Source of the DNA: Combretum micranthum
Lineage: Eukaryota; Streptophyta; Magnoliopsida; Myrtales; Combretaceae
Direction: 5' to 3'
NCBI GenBank assembly: GCA_024138025.1
Contig: JAMXBD010002487.1
Location: forward strand, 1 to 64,000
DNA length: 64,000 nt
Shown in pieces: positions 1-12,605 of this stretch. Positions within the stretch are counted from its first letter, which is position 1, and the number at the start of each line of letters is the position of its first letter. The notes beneath the pieces were generated by a model. It did not search any database, was not told the DNA's origin, and saw only the letters and a program-made list of their open reading frames with translations. A program made the translations under genes and the position numbers.

Positions 1-1280
1 ACAGAACAATATTGTTTAGTATCCTTAAAGAAACATAAGCACACTCTAAATTATATCAAAATGAGCATGTGTACACACTTCATCACAATTGACCTCATTT
101 ACGTCAATTGGTTTAGCAAAAAAAAAAAAAAAAGACTTTAATTTTTTTCTCACTATTGTCATCGTCATCATCGTGTGATGAATTTAGTAAAGGATCTTGT
201 GCACTTGAGATGATCTCCTTCATTTGGATTTGCTACCACATATATAGAGTAGAAAGCTTGATACTCTAGCTAATGAAAATAATTGTCCTACAGAACATAG
301 ATTTTGTTGTAAAAAACAAATAACCTTAATTGCCAGTGAAATGATGTAAATCGGTTGAGTTTTTTCCTTCGAAAGAAACCAAATGGTGTTGTTTGCTTCT
401 TCTTTCATAAGTAACCAAATAAAACAATGATAGCATGAATATACATATGATTTTGTCTTGCCAATATTACTCGTAGATATACTTTCAACAATTTTATTAT
501 AAATACAAAGCTACTGTTTTTTATTATAAGCGAAAGTTTTAAATTAGTTGGATAGTTTTGATAAAATATTTAACAATAAAAACCGTCTATCCCCCAAAAC
601 CCATCATGAGGAAGAACCGATTTCAATATCCTACAAAGAAGTTAGGGAACAAGGAAAAAAAAAGTGAAGAATTGAAGATAAAGCATTATTTAACATTACT
701 CCTTTTGATACATTTTTCTTTTTGTATTAATACAACACTTGAACTATGAAATAAACCAAAGACAAGAGAAGATTCCTTCCCCATTTTCCTTCCCTCTACA
801 TGTTCTGTTTTTTTAATAAAATAAGCGTTTAAGGTCATGTATGAATTAAAGCCAAAGCAAGCTTCCTTAAGACTAGCTTTTTTATGTTCGCTATCAAAGA
901 TGCAAAGTATAAAAATCAACAACCACAACTTTAGTCTCAACAAATATCTACCCATTCTCTAGAAATTACACAGTTGCATCTTACAGGCAAAAAATGAAGC
1001 ATTTTCTAGAAATATAATTTTAAGAGGCTAAACTGATGCTAACTTCCACCACCATGTTACCTCCTTAAAGAGTACCAATTCCACAACATAACACATGCAA
1101 TCTCGGTGCAAGAATAAAACAATGTCAAAGGCATCTTAAAGTAACTACACTATAAGAGCAACCCATTTTGCACATTGTTTAACATATTACAAGGGGGCAA
1201 TGAGCCCATAAACTATCTATTACAGTTTCCTTGTGTTAGTCAATACAATTATAGGTCATGGTTAGAAAATTAGCTACTTT

Positions 1281-1459
1281 TTATTCTTTTGTATCCATAC
1301 TAGGAATTTCCATGGCCATGTAAGGTATATAGACCTAGTTTCAACAGGATAATGAATGAATTGATCATGAGTCTAACTTCAATAACTTTATTTTCTAATG
1401 TATCCATAAGGATTCCTATTGTCATGAAAGGTATACAAACATAATTCCAACTGTTACAA
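1281..1459. repeat. Imperfect direct repeat, two units of about 70 bp
   Basis: The units at about 1281-1350 and 1388-1459 share the pattern TTATT..TGTATCCATA..GG..TTCC, a following CATG.AAGGTATA and a closing CAAC.G...A. They are diverged but in the same order and orientation, about 108 bp apart. This looks like an old local duplication. No coding content is visible. Confidence 0.5.
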
Positions 1460-3794
1460 GAAACAAATATTTTGAGTAAAGGGTAAATCTTTTAAACATG
1501 CAAAAAGCATTATGTACTTGTAGAAGATATTGAGATTTGACAAGATGTAGCTAAAAATTGCAAATAACAAGTTTTAAGAAATTAGCCACTATATTCAAAT
1601 TAATGTAATAAAGAACTAGTAGATATTGGAGCCATTATACCCAGTTAATTGAAACCACTAAAATAGAATAACAACATATAATCTGATGCATATATGTGTA
1701 TCTACGCATGCATTAATAATTCCTTCCTCCCAATATTTGTGAGCTTAAAGCTATGGTCTAATTGGTTTGTGCAAACAATGCAACTTCGTGATCTCTATTA
1801 TCACTATGCTTGAATTCCTAAAAGGAACATGCAAAATCATTTTACAGTCTAGCTTCAGCATTCAACACCAACTAGTGATTTTTTTCAACAAGCATTTCAT
1901 AAGCACCATCATCACGAAATGATTAACATTTCTAATAATCTTAATATTAATTTTTACATTGGATTTATAACTAGATACAAGCAGCAATATAAAAACATAA
2001 GCAATAACATAAATGCAAAATAAACGAAAAGCAAGTTTAGTTCAATCACATTATTTGATATACTCCCATGAAAAAGAACAATATCTTAGGTAAGCTCCAT
2101 GTATACCCCTTAAGTGTTGCTCCATAATGCATATACCCTATATTAGAAATGAACTTTTAGACCCATGAATTTAAAAGAAAAAAGAAAAGGAAAAAAAAAG
2201 TTACTTTTCGACCCTAATTATCGTTATGCCTTAAAAAATAATAAATTTATTAAAAAAAAAAGATATTAAGTATAACATGAAATTAATAACTACAATATAA
2301 ATAAGAGTTATGCTTTTATTTTATTTATTTCATATTTTAGTTATTTTATGCAATGGCAAAATAGCTATCTAGACCAAGTGATGTAATCATAAGTATGCGT
2401 AAGGTAAGAATAAGTGTGTAATCAATTTACCCTAATAACAATTATAATAAATAAAAAAGAGAAAAAGAAAAGAAAAGAAACAAAGGATACCTAAAATAAC
2501 AAAAAATTACATTCAAACTAGTTGTTTAAAACAACAAATGATGTTATCTCTTCAACGTTTGGATGATGATGGTGCCCTTTGTAATAATATTAACTATTCC
2601 TTTAATGCAATATCTTGCAAAACTAAAATTAGCACCCAAACCATTAATATACTCTATAGGATGGTTTCGAGTTCATATGATTAGTCTAAAGCCCACCTAT
2701 TTACATCCCTAACTCTCTAATATTGAAAACCCATTCACAATCTTACAATAATTAATCCCAGTAAATCAAATTAAGATTCATCAACTTTATTACAATATGT
2801 TATACATTTTAGATAAGATTAGCTTAGTGAACCAAATTTCAACCCAAAGATTTAGCTTCAGTTATAACTTACCCTATAAATCCATAGAAAGCAAAATCAT
2901 AACACATAAAAATCGTAACATGTTAAGATAAAGTGTGAGTTTTATCCGGCCCACTATATTACTAATTATAAAAAAATTCTACGTATTACCTAAGCCTATA
3001 TCTAATGAGACATGTAAGTCCATTTAATATTAAATTCTAAGTGAAACAAGCAATATACTCCTAGCATTCCAATGATAAATTAAATAGTAAATGCTAAAGT
3101 ACTCATAACTTCAAACAAACACAATAGGGAATGAAGGGGATCCAATCCTAGAAGGCTACTCAGAGTAGTGGGAACAACCATATTTTATATTGAGATGAAA
3201 AACTAAAAGTTAATCTCATTAACTCTCCATTGAATCTGTTGTGATGAACATATCCATTTATAATATATTATCCAAAGTCTCATAACCCCTAGATAACACA
3301 TTTTACAACTTCATTCCCACTTAAGATGACTAGTGCGATGGAGTTTTTCCTATTAACTATCTGTCTAGTTGTCTACGTTACCCATAGTGGTTTAAATGTT
3401 TAACTATCATATCAAGCCAATAACTACATTGGGAGACACATCTTCAGTCTAACGGTTTTATTTATAGGATAACAACACATTATAATATGTTTGACCATAA
3501 AATATAAGATTCTTATGGCTTATATTGGCTTTGAATTTGCTCCTACAAAATTGTTCTTAACCAAATTGCTTTAGTCATTGCATGCTGAATCTGTGGTAAC
3601 GTTATAATATGTTGCAAATACCTATAATGATATAATCTTCTAGTTTTTTTAGAAGAAATTGTATAATTATAGACCATCTAAATAAAATTTACACATAGAA
3701 ATTAAATAAAATTAATTGCTAAAATACCAATACAAAATCATGTCTGTAAATATGATTAGTATTTACACAAGAGTTGCATGTGAAAGTAACAAGT

Positions 3795-4045
3795 TATGTG
3801 TTTATATTTCTATAGGGCCCAAATATATTTGACACATTAACTAGTAAAAGGATAGGTATAAATGTTGATTGGTTGAAGAAAGACTTATATGTTTATGTTT
3901 TTATACGGCCTACATTGCAAACAACAAAATTTCAAACATGTTTGACATATTTACTAGTAAAAAGGATAAGTACAAATTTTGACCAGCTAAAGAAGTAGTA
4001 GGTGTTGGAAGTACAAATGGTCAGCTGGAAAGCAAGAAAAAGGTA
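3795..4045. repeat. Diverged direct repeats, two long units and a third partial one
   Basis: Unit 1 (about 3795-3880) and unit 2 (about 3886-3994) both run from a TATGTTTAT-like start through TTTGACA.ATT.ACTAGTAAAA.GGATA.GTA to a GAAGAA-like end. Unit 2 carries about 20 extra bases. A third, shorter piece at about 4008-4035 repeats the GGAAGTACAAAT...CAGCTGGAAA portion. It sits directly upstream of the foldback at 4100-4171. Confidence 0.45.
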
Positions 4046-4099
4046 TTGTCAGTACATGTGTGAATTGGTGATAAAAATGCGATTCATTAAGACTCCAGG

Positions 4100-4171
4100 T
4101 GAATCATGCTTTTTAGGTGAGATTTAGCATTGTAGAACTTTTGCTAAATCTCATCTTGTACAAGTGATTCA
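4100..4171. repeat. Foldback with 30-base arms
   Basis: The left arm 4100-4129 and right arm 4142-4171 are imperfect inverted copies. A perfect 12-bp inner stem (TGAGATTTAGCA paired with its complement) and a 7-bp outer stem (TGAATCA) are separated by a mismatched middle, with a 12-nt loop. It could be the core of a small MITE or an RNA hairpin. Without expression data it stays a structural repeat. Confidence 0.55.
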
Positions 4172-6668
4172 TTAATAAAAATATTAATCACATCTTCTAC
4201 ATGTAATTTTGTATCTTTATTTTAGTAATTATTTTTATACAATTTGTATTTGTGTAATTTTTTTTAGGTTAGTAGATACGTGTTTCACCCTCTTAGATGA
4301 CCAAAAAATAATTTTTTATCTTATGTGATATACATATTTAATTCATCCTATATATCCAATAATTTTGAATCTCTTTTCTTTTACACAATAAGTGCCATTA
4401 TTTAGTGTAATGTAGACATAAAAAGATTCTCCGTGGCTTTACCTAAATAACGAAACCTATCTAATTAAGTTTGCTTACTTTGCATCAACTTTTTTTGCCC
4501 ATCCATCTTCTAATGGTAGTGTTTCCCTTGTTGCAAGCAAAACAAAAATGAAATTGGTAGTATAGATTCGAGTAAAATAATAATATGCATGCTATATGAG
4601 TATTGTGCTACATGTGATTTAGCAAGAGTGATACACAATGACATATTAAGAATGATCAAGAGAAAGATATAAATACGAAGGAGAAGTAGAGAATCTTAAT
4701 TGTTTCAAATGCACTTATAATACTTGATAGCCAATGATAGACAGGCCGATCCAACAAAACTTACTCCAAATCCATCATACCAAATCTCTTATGATCATTC
4801 CAACAAAAGCTCAACTCTTTAAACTCTTTCACTTAACTCAAAAGATAAAGTCTAAATAAATAATAATAACTTTTATATAATTTAAAGCTTATTTACACTA
4901 GAAAATTGATGATTGATTTAGTAGTAGTTGTAATGGAAGGGAAGTTTTGATTTACTTCCAAGGAAACATATATTCATTTTTAGCTGCTAAATTAAGTGGG
5001 ACGTGGAAGGCACATCAGCTCTCAACATATGTAATGTAGCCCAAAACAGAAAAAAAAAAAAAAAAAAATTATACGTTCATTTTTGCGCTTCTTTTTCTTT
5101 TTGATCCAACCTTTACATGCTCATAAGCCACATCCATTTTAGAACAATAGAAGAATTTTGATCTTACGAGACATATGTATGCGACTCGCTGATCTGACTC
5201 ATAAGAATCTGTGAGTTACGGGACTAGAAATTGCTGAACTCATTGGACCCAACAAGTCCGTTTCACAGTTCTTTGGCCCAACATACCAAATTTTTCAAAG
5301 AATTTTTCACAAATTTTCCTGTGTTTTATTTAAAAGTACATAAATAATTTAAATTAGTAGTTAATTAGTTGGTATTCTCCTATTGATGTCTTGGGCCTTA
5401 TTTGTTTTTACGAAAATTAATTGATAACCGAAGGCATTTTTTCTTGAAATGATTTTTTAAAAAGTTATATGTTTTTAGGTGTTTGGTTAATTCTATGAAA
5501 TTAGTTTTCCTCTATTTGTTTTTCCAAATACTTTGATAATATGAAAATACGATGACAATTAATGTTAAATACATATTTTATAATGTGAAATAAATCTACT
5601 TAAAATAAAATATTAAAAAATCAATCATAAATATTGTTGATAGTAAATAATTGATAAACAAAACTCGTAGATTAAGTAAAAAATAACTTAAAGCTTTTAT
5701 GATGTATAAGTTGTTTTAGAAGCAATAGATAACAAAATAGTTGGTCATTGTTTTGATTTATGGAGATTTAATGAATAGAGAGATTGATAATGAATTATTA
5801 ATATTGTGGATCTTAAAAGTTTTTTTTTTTTCAAGTCTTGCTTATTTATAATGTGGTATCAATATAAGACAAAATTATTGCATACCTCGATTAGACACGT
5901 GATTTATTAAGATTATATTTTGGGGCTTCAAAAAAGGGCACGATTGCTTTCACCTATTCTTGCAGGTTCCATTTTTTATATCTAGGTAATTATTCCCATG
6001 CATATGACTAGTGGACTAGGTTTCCCATTACCGACATGGTTACTAAGATATCATTTGAAACACGAAACAGGAGCAGGAAATACCAGTTTTTAAAAACGCA
6101 AACGCTTAATAAGGGAAAAAAATTATATGTATATTTACATGTGTGCTTATGCTTTAATTTAAACTAATATCAAATGCATATTGTATCTTCATTTTTTTCT
6201 TAATATGAATTTTAAAAGTGCATGTCAAATGAATATTTACATTTTAAAGTTTTAGAAAATCTTTGGATAATTTTATCTAATTAACTCTTGGATTCTTAAA
6301 TTGTCAAGAAACATATAGAAGCTTCGGACACCCGTGTCATCATCCTTAAAATAAAATAATTGAATGGTCCATTATGAGTTCAATAACATATGATCTTTTG
6401 GATGGATGGAGCGTGCATACTTTTCAATTCTTAAGGTATCATTTAGGGAGTAGGTGAACCAGTCTAATATGTCTTTACCCATAGAAAAGGATTGATTTTG
6501 ATCAGTAGAGGTATGAGAAACAAGTTAAAACATGTTTTTGATGTCGGTCGCTCAGTTAGCTTAGTTTTGTCGTTGTTGTTGGAATTGTGCATCACATACA
6601 TTTTAAGAATTATTTAATAAATATAGCTTATTATTTTTATTCAGTAAAAAGAAACTATAGAGTAAAAC

Positions 6669-6690
6669 ATATATATATATATATATATAT
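6669..6690. repeat. (AT)n microsatellite
   Basis: An uninterrupted AT dinucleotide run of about 22 bases lies within A/T-rich intergenic sequence. Confidence 0.9.
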
Positions 6691-8803
6691 TGTTCTTTTA
6701 CCAAGTAAGCATAATTTAGTATAAACTCTGTTCTTTAACGGGCAACACAATATTGAATCTTCCTTCCATATATATAAAAGATTTTATATTATGTTTGGTT
6801 GACTCTAATAGAATAGGTATAAAAAAAATTTAATTTTTTATGTTATTTTATTTTATGATTAGAGATATTTTTAAAATAATAAAAATCTATTATCTACTTC
6901 ACATTATACTGAAAAAATATTATTTGTGATGAATAATATTTTGCACATTAATTGAAAAATATCTATACAATAGTAATAAACACGCATAATACACATCCTT
7001 TCCAAACCAAACGTAAGATTGGTGCTTGGGCTTATATAAATTCGTCATCAAGTTGTGATTTCTCGATCGATCCTTCCAGTCAACTTCAAACATATATCAT
7101 GGAGTCCAGCAAGTCGCTCCAGATTTTGATTTCCAGCCGAAGAAAAACCAAAAAAAAGGTTAAAACGTGGTTTCCAGTTCTATGCCACACGGTCTCTACG
7201 CTTCTTAAAGGGTCTGCCGTGAACTCGGACTGGTCTAGAAGGTGGCCATTGGTGGGTCCTTGGTGACCCTAAAGTCAGGCCGGACATGGGATGAGCGACA
7301 ACCTTTGTAGATAAATATCTATCGTATTCGTGTCTTTTTCAAGGCTTTGAAATTGCGAAAAAAGTGGAACATTTTTCCCTGGCCGCTTTACGATTGTGGA
7401 TCATTATTTAATGAACTTCATTATAATTTTGTGTGTTAGTATTGTCTGGTAGCTAAGACCACAAGTTCCATCCATCGCTTTTAGACGAATATTAAATTAT
7501 AAAGCGAATAAAGTACTAAAGAAAAGGTTTGGCCAATCATTTCAATCGATTCTATGCATATTACATCAACTCCCTTATCCTGTTTTATAGCACATTGGGC
7601 ATCCTTCCAAATGATAGTTTATCATCAAATTTGGAAAATAAAGATATCACCCGAGGCAATTATGGGTGTAAGGCATTCATAGAGGGTTTTCAAAGTCTAT
7701 CATCAATTATCCTGTTTAATCATATTTATAATCGTAAATGGTTATCTTAATAATTGAATTTATAATCTAATTTAATATTATAGAGTGGATTTTATGCTAG
7801 TGATAAGACTTACGATGCCTAACAAGGAATATCTCTTAAGGAGATATGACTTGGTAGATTCATAATAAAGATCACTGAATCGATTTTCTTCATTTTCAAT
7901 TTTACTAAGTTCTCTTACACACACAAAAATATATGTGTATATATGCTTTAAAAATTCTTTTTTTTATTTTTTTGGCCTTGTTTTACTTTAAAAGGCTTTA
8001 TCTGGAATTAAAAAATAAAAAAAAAACCTTTAAGCATACTTATCTCTCTCCTTGTTTTAGTAATCAAAGTTTTAAGATTAAACAAGAAAAGGTACTCCAT
8101 CTCGTTTTGTCTCTCCTCTTGTTGCGGGGGAAAAACTAACTATATATTTTCTTTTCACAACTACACTTTCCAAAAACCTACTCCCACTCTTCTTTATTTC
8201 CCGTCTTGAAAGTTAGTGTTGATTCTTCCCTTTCTTACACTTTTTATTTTCCCCAAAAAAAAGTACACAGAATATATATACCAACAGAAATTCTTTTATT
8301 TTGTCTGCTTTTTACTTGGTGCATAGGCACTATTTAGTTTTTCTCCAAATAAAATTTCGGCAAAAGAAACGATTGAAATATAATATATTTCAGAAGATTT
8401 TTCAAAAGATAAAACAATTGACCTAACTCCACATGGTCTCACTCTCCTTTTTACTTTATATTAATGCCAATCAATAGTGCATGTTATAATTTAGAAGATT
8501 TGTATTTCTAAAGTACATAAATAGTGAGACTTGAGTTTATGATCTGACCTAAAGACCTCTTCTAATTTTTAGACTTGAGGATCCTAAGCATATGTTAATA
8601 GACATTAATAACTACTAATTAAGAAAGAGAAATTTACACATATTAATACATATATGTATATATATCCAAGTATGTTTGCTGATATAATTGTAGCTTGATG
8701 GCATCTTTCCTAACCTCTCAAGTGAAAGCTACCATGTTTAAATCCTTCCTTTCCATTGTGATGGTAAAAAAAAATCACACTTATTTTATCAGTATATTCT
8801 TTT

Positions 8804-9126
8804 CTAGTAAATTACACTAGTAGGTCACAATGTTTAGGATAAAATTATTTTGAGTCATAACGTTTGGGAGGTAAATTAATTTTAGATCACAACATTTGGA
8901 ATAGTGATTCAATCTAGGTCATGGTAGACATATGTTAACAAGAGAATTATGACACGTGTCAACAAGAGGTGACACGTGTTAAGAGGAGAAGGTGACATAT
9001 GTCAATCATGACCTGAATTGAATCAATTTTTCAAATGTTGTGATCCAAAATAAACTTGCTCTTCAAACGTTGTGATCCAAAATAAATTTATCTTCAAACG
9101 TTGTAACCCACTGGTGTAATTTACTC
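8804..9126. mobile_element. Mutator-type MITE (323 bp) with 9-bp target duplication
   Basis: The element is almost entirely a pair of long inverted repeats of about 135 bp each. The right terminus read inward is GAGTAAATTACACCAG and the left terminus is CTAGTAAATTACACTAG, so the tips differ slightly. Each arm holds three iterated blocks of the type GG(T/A)TCACAACGTTTG...AAATTNATTTT. A 9-bp direct repeat, TATTCTTTT, flanks it at 8795-8803 and 9127-9135; 9-bp duplications and long TIRs are characteristic of Mutator-like elements. The centre carries the palindrome TGACACGTGTCA (8950-8961) and a second near copy at 8970-8980, which are G-box (CACGTG) sequences. No transposase frame is present, so it is non-autonomous. 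Confidence 0.85.
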
Positions 9127-9135
9127 TATTCTTTT

Positions 9136-10229
9136 TATCTCATTTTTTCAACTTCACAGTAGAGTATCACTAATGTTCATATAATAAGCATGAATTCATT
9201 TATTTTAAATAGTATTAACGGTCATGTATTCATAAGACATTATAAATGATATCAAATTACTCTATTGAAACATGTGTATTTTGCATCAGTTAATTTCGAC
9301 TGTAGATTAAACGAGAATTCGCAATCATCATGAATGAAAATGAACAATAAGTGATGATCGAAACACTCATCATTCTCTATGAGATCAATATCTAATCTAA
9401 TCCGACGATTTTGTTGAGGAAAGGAATTGTAGAGCGCCAATGAATCATTTTGGATTAAGGAATTCCGTTCTATTAGCTGAAATCGATGTAGTTACAAGGT
9501 GGGCAATTCTTAAATATTTTTTTTACTTTAACCCTATCCCTAGGATGAAACATGAGGTAAGTTAGAATAAAGGCCATAGTTTTATCGAATTACGAGTAAT
9601 CAATCATTGCTACGGGATGGTAAACTTGGGATCAAACTATTTTTCATGTTATTCATTGGTGTTATGGACTTAGATTATTCCCAACATTTATTGATATACC
9701 GTTGTTCTTTAGGTCTAGCGTCCATGAATAGGCTAATAGCATCATCAGTTACTCCAAATTCTAGAATATTGGAATTGTGCCCTTTGTTTCATCATATTAA
9801 ATAAATAATCTGATGAATTGTTTTGTTACATTAGCATTTATGGGCATGTATAGAAATTTGACATATGTTGTGTGTGAAGCAATGATCATGTATCAAGTTC
9901 TATGACTCATCTATTGGAATATTAATATTTCAGGTCATGATCTTTATATTGTTGCGTACGATGAGTTATGTTTTGATCTAATTCAGGAGATCGATATGGT
10001 GAATTCCTTTTAGTTTATATATTTAAGATAAATTTTAGTCTTCATTTTATTTTGAATAGTAGATTTTGTTCTTTGGGAGAATTCGGAGACATTATGGGAA
10101 ATTCTATATTATGTTATTCATCGGTTTCTAACTCTTTTAACATTAGTTTACTTACTTCACCGAAAAAAAAGAACATTATTTTACTTATGGTAGCAACATG
10201 TAGTCGCATTTTTACTTAAGAATATGTCA

Positions 10230-10260
<31 letters not shown>

Positions 10261-11370
10261 ATGCAAAGTCCTATTTGAGGAAATTAAGGCTACAAAAAGC
10301 ATTAGTTATATGTCATTTTTTTCTTAGTTTGATTATGGGTTGTTAATCTAGATTCTTATATTAAGTACCCCTTTGTGGAAGACAAGCCCTTAATCGTGAT
10401 AATTATTGATTTACTTTTATCTATTACTTATTTGTGAACAATTAAAATTCTATATATACATCTAGTACCTCTCTCACTTGAGATAGGAAGATGCCACTAT
10501 GCTATGAGACTATTAGCGAAAATAGTCATAGTTAGAAACTTTCTTTAGTTAAAAATACTAAATATAGTTGAAAGATTTTAAAGGGGAATTTTTATTTTTT
10601 AAATTGCGACTGCTCTACCACTGAGCTATGAAGGAACAATAGGAGATTAGATCTCGTAAAGTTCAATTTCGTTCTTAACTTATAAGTAATATGAAATTTA
10701 TGAAGGTTAAATATCCATAAAGTGTAAAATGAATATAAACCTTTAAAGATAAAAAATAATTTAAATAAAAATCAACATGTGGATCCAAGTACTCAATAAA
10801 ACTCAACTATTATCTAAAGAACCAAAAGCCATTCGGTCTCAAATCATTATTAGGTAGCTTAAATTTATTCTAATTATAATTGAAGACCTAACATATTTTT
10901 ATACTAATTTTTTATAATTAATTTAATAGTAATATTATGAATGCAACAATCCTCACAATTTTTTATATTAATTAATAATGTGATATTTATATTAAAATAC
11001 TTTGAATATACATGGCAATACAAATAGGGGATTCGACGTACTATTATATACCCACCATATGTCCCATGCCATTTAATGGGAGAACATCTTAATATTCCTA
11101 GATATCGGAGAATCACAACAACCTAGGAAAAAGTGGGGCAACACCGTAAGACAGTACAGGTGGAAACTCGCCTCTTTATGATGTGCAGTCTCTAAACACA
11201 CGAGCTCTCATTCTCCCTTACGCATGTTCATCAATCAGCCACCTTATTAATTACCCTAAATTCCTCAGCCTCCAGATAAAAAAAAAAAATAATAATAATA
11301 AATATCGATGTATTTTAAATAAGTAATTAATTAATATAATATTTTCCCTAATGTACATTCCACAAATTAT
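9136..11370. other. Intergenic, AT-rich
   Basis: No supported gene. It includes an (AT)n run at about 10234-10260 and a tRNA-like fragment (10606-10637). The small open frames at 9252-9440, 9607-9804 and 10904-11116 show no recognisable domain. Confidence 0.55.
10606..10637 (-). tRNA. tRNA-like 5' fragment (D-arm/box A only), not functional
   Basis: Read on the minus strand from 10637, the sequence contains TAGCTCAGTGGTAGAGC, the canonical D-arm with the RNA polymerase III A box, preceded by a 7-base stretch in the acceptor-stem position. Homology stops just past the D-arm. I find no anticodon stem, T-arm (GGTTCRANNCC) or matching 3' acceptor strand. It is best read as a truncated tRNA copy, or the head of a tRNA-derived SINE or organellar insertion. 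Confidence 0.5.
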
Positions 11371-11372
11371 TT

Positions 11373-11382
11373 CACGTGACGT
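11373..11382 (+). promoter_or_regulatory. Overlapping G-box and TGACGT element
   Basis: CACGTGACGT at 11373-11382 overlaps a palindromic G-box (CACGTG) with a TGACGT core, both known binding sites of plant bZIP factors. It lies about 40 bp upstream of a TATA-like box and about 270 bp upstream of the ATG of the SMI1/KNR4-like gene, which is a normal promoter arrangement. The regulatory role is inferred from position and motif only. Confidence 0.4.
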
Positions 11383-11420
11383 ATAACGAATCTTTTTTCT
11401 TGTGCCATCGTCCAAATACC

Positions 11421-11429
11421 CTATTTAAG
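11421..11429 (+). promoter_or_regulatory. TATA-like box of the SMI1/KNR4-like gene
   Basis: CTATTTAAG stands in a locally less AT-biased context about 220 bp upstream of the ATG at 11645, followed by a CT-rich stretch (TCTCTCCCTCTCTCC) typical of plant transcription starts. It is the best core-promoter candidate for the downstream gene. Confidence 0.4.
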
Positions 11430-11644
11430 AGGAGACCTTCTAATATCTCTCCCTCTCTCCGTCCCAACAACACGGATCTTGAAAGCCGACTATTTCCTGT
11501 CTCTAAACAATCTCTTTTGACTTTCCCATAAATTAAAATCCATATTCAAATTTAAATCCAAATCCTAACAAACTTTCATCAATATCCATAACAGACTCAA
11601 CCTGATAACAACATACACTCTTATTGAAAGTGGTAGAAGCAACA

Positions 11645-12605
11645 ATGGCGATGACCACAACGACGACGCCGAGGTCGATAATCCTCCACCCGAGACCCAA
11701 ACTGGCATGTTTTTCCTTCGCAGCCTACGCTAAAAACCTAATAAACAACCTTATAGCCAACGATGTTCCTGTCATGGAAGGCCTGAACGAAGCAGAATTG
11801 AATTCTATAGAGTCACTTTTCTCTTTCACTTTCCCTCCTGATCTCCGTACCATTCTCCAAACTGGACTCCCCGTGGGGCCTGGATTCCCAAACTGGCGTT
11901 CGTCCTCTCCCGAACAGCTCCAGATATTGACCAGCCTTCCTTCCAGGACGCTACTGAAAGCCGTGTCGAATCACGGCTTCTGGTGCGACAGCTGGTGCAA
12001 GAGGGTTCGGCCTGTTAGTACCAATGAAGCCGTAGAACATGTAAAAGAGTGTTTAGCGTGTGCACCGGTCCTTGTTCCGGTTTACCGGGATTGTTACATC
12101 CCGGCTAATCCGAATATGGCGGGAAATCCTGTGTTTTATATCAACGGTTGTGATTTCAGATACTGAGTTATGACCTTGACGGGTTTTTCCGTGAGGTTGA
12201 GTCTTTGCAAAAGGGATCTTTGTTCCCCTGGGCGGTCATCTCGGGATGGCCCCCCTGCTTGGGCCGCCACTGCCCCGAGGAGGATCGAGTTCTGGAGTGA
12301 TGTAGCGGAGAAAGGAAGGAGAATGGTGGCGGATGGGGCCACGAGGGGTTGGTGGGTGGGAAACGGGAGTAAGCTGGGGCTATTGCTGGAGGAAATTTTC
12401 TGGGTGCTGAGAGATGGAGGTGGGATGAAGAGGATGTTAGGGAGATGATGGCGATGGACGGCTGTGATGAGGTAAAACGAAATGAGGGCGGATCAAATGT
12501 GTGGGTGTATTGTCCCATGATTTACTGCATGCGGGATGGAGCACAAAGGATGTGGTGAACCCCTTTGGATCAGCGCCAAGCGACTCAGTCGGTAATGCAC
12601 AGTAG
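11645..12605 (+). pseudogene. SMI1/KNR4-like plant protein (At3g50340/At5g67020 type), frameshifted
   Basis: The protein's function is not known; I recognise a plant family of single-exon genes with an SMI1/KNR4-like fold. I start at the ATG at 11645 (context CAACAATGGCG), because the frame open further upstream has no ATG. The first 173 codons are continuous and carry LPVGPGFPNWR and the family signature AGNPVFYI. The frame then ends at a TGA (12164). Similarity continues in other frames: YDLDGFFREVESLQKG (from 12169, frame +1), PAWAATAPRRIEFWSDV (about 12248 onward, original frame), DEEDVREMMAMDGCDEV (from 12424, frame +1 again) and probably a last shift before a stop at 12603-12605. At least three one-base-type shifts within 300 bp mean either a dying gene with an intact promoter and 5' half, or assembly errors. 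A minus-strand open frame of 116 codons here is a shadow. Confidence 0.65.

Larger units (their letters stand above)
1..8794. other. Gene-poor AT-rich intergenic region
   Basis: I find no gene that I can support here. The open frames are short, low in complexity and lack recognisable domains. The stretch holds long A/T runs, an (AT)n microsatellite, two sets of imperfect direct repeats and one foldback, which are listed separately. A slightly less AT-rich patch near 7.0-7.3 kb contains a 104-codon open frame on the plus strand that I do not recognise and do not call as a gene. Confidence 0.6.

Noticed and set aside
6952..7266. 104-codon plus-strand open frame as a gene
   Set aside because: Composition changes along its length, there are no recognisable motifs and no promoter or splice context; it is likely chance.
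10606..10637. A functional tRNA gene
   Set aside because: Only the D-arm region is present; the anticodon arm, T-arm and closing acceptor strand are missing.
12168..12518. 116-codon open frame on the minus strand opposite the SMI1/KNR4-like gene
   Set aside because: It is a shadow of the G+C-richer coding strand; the plus-strand frames carry the family similarity.
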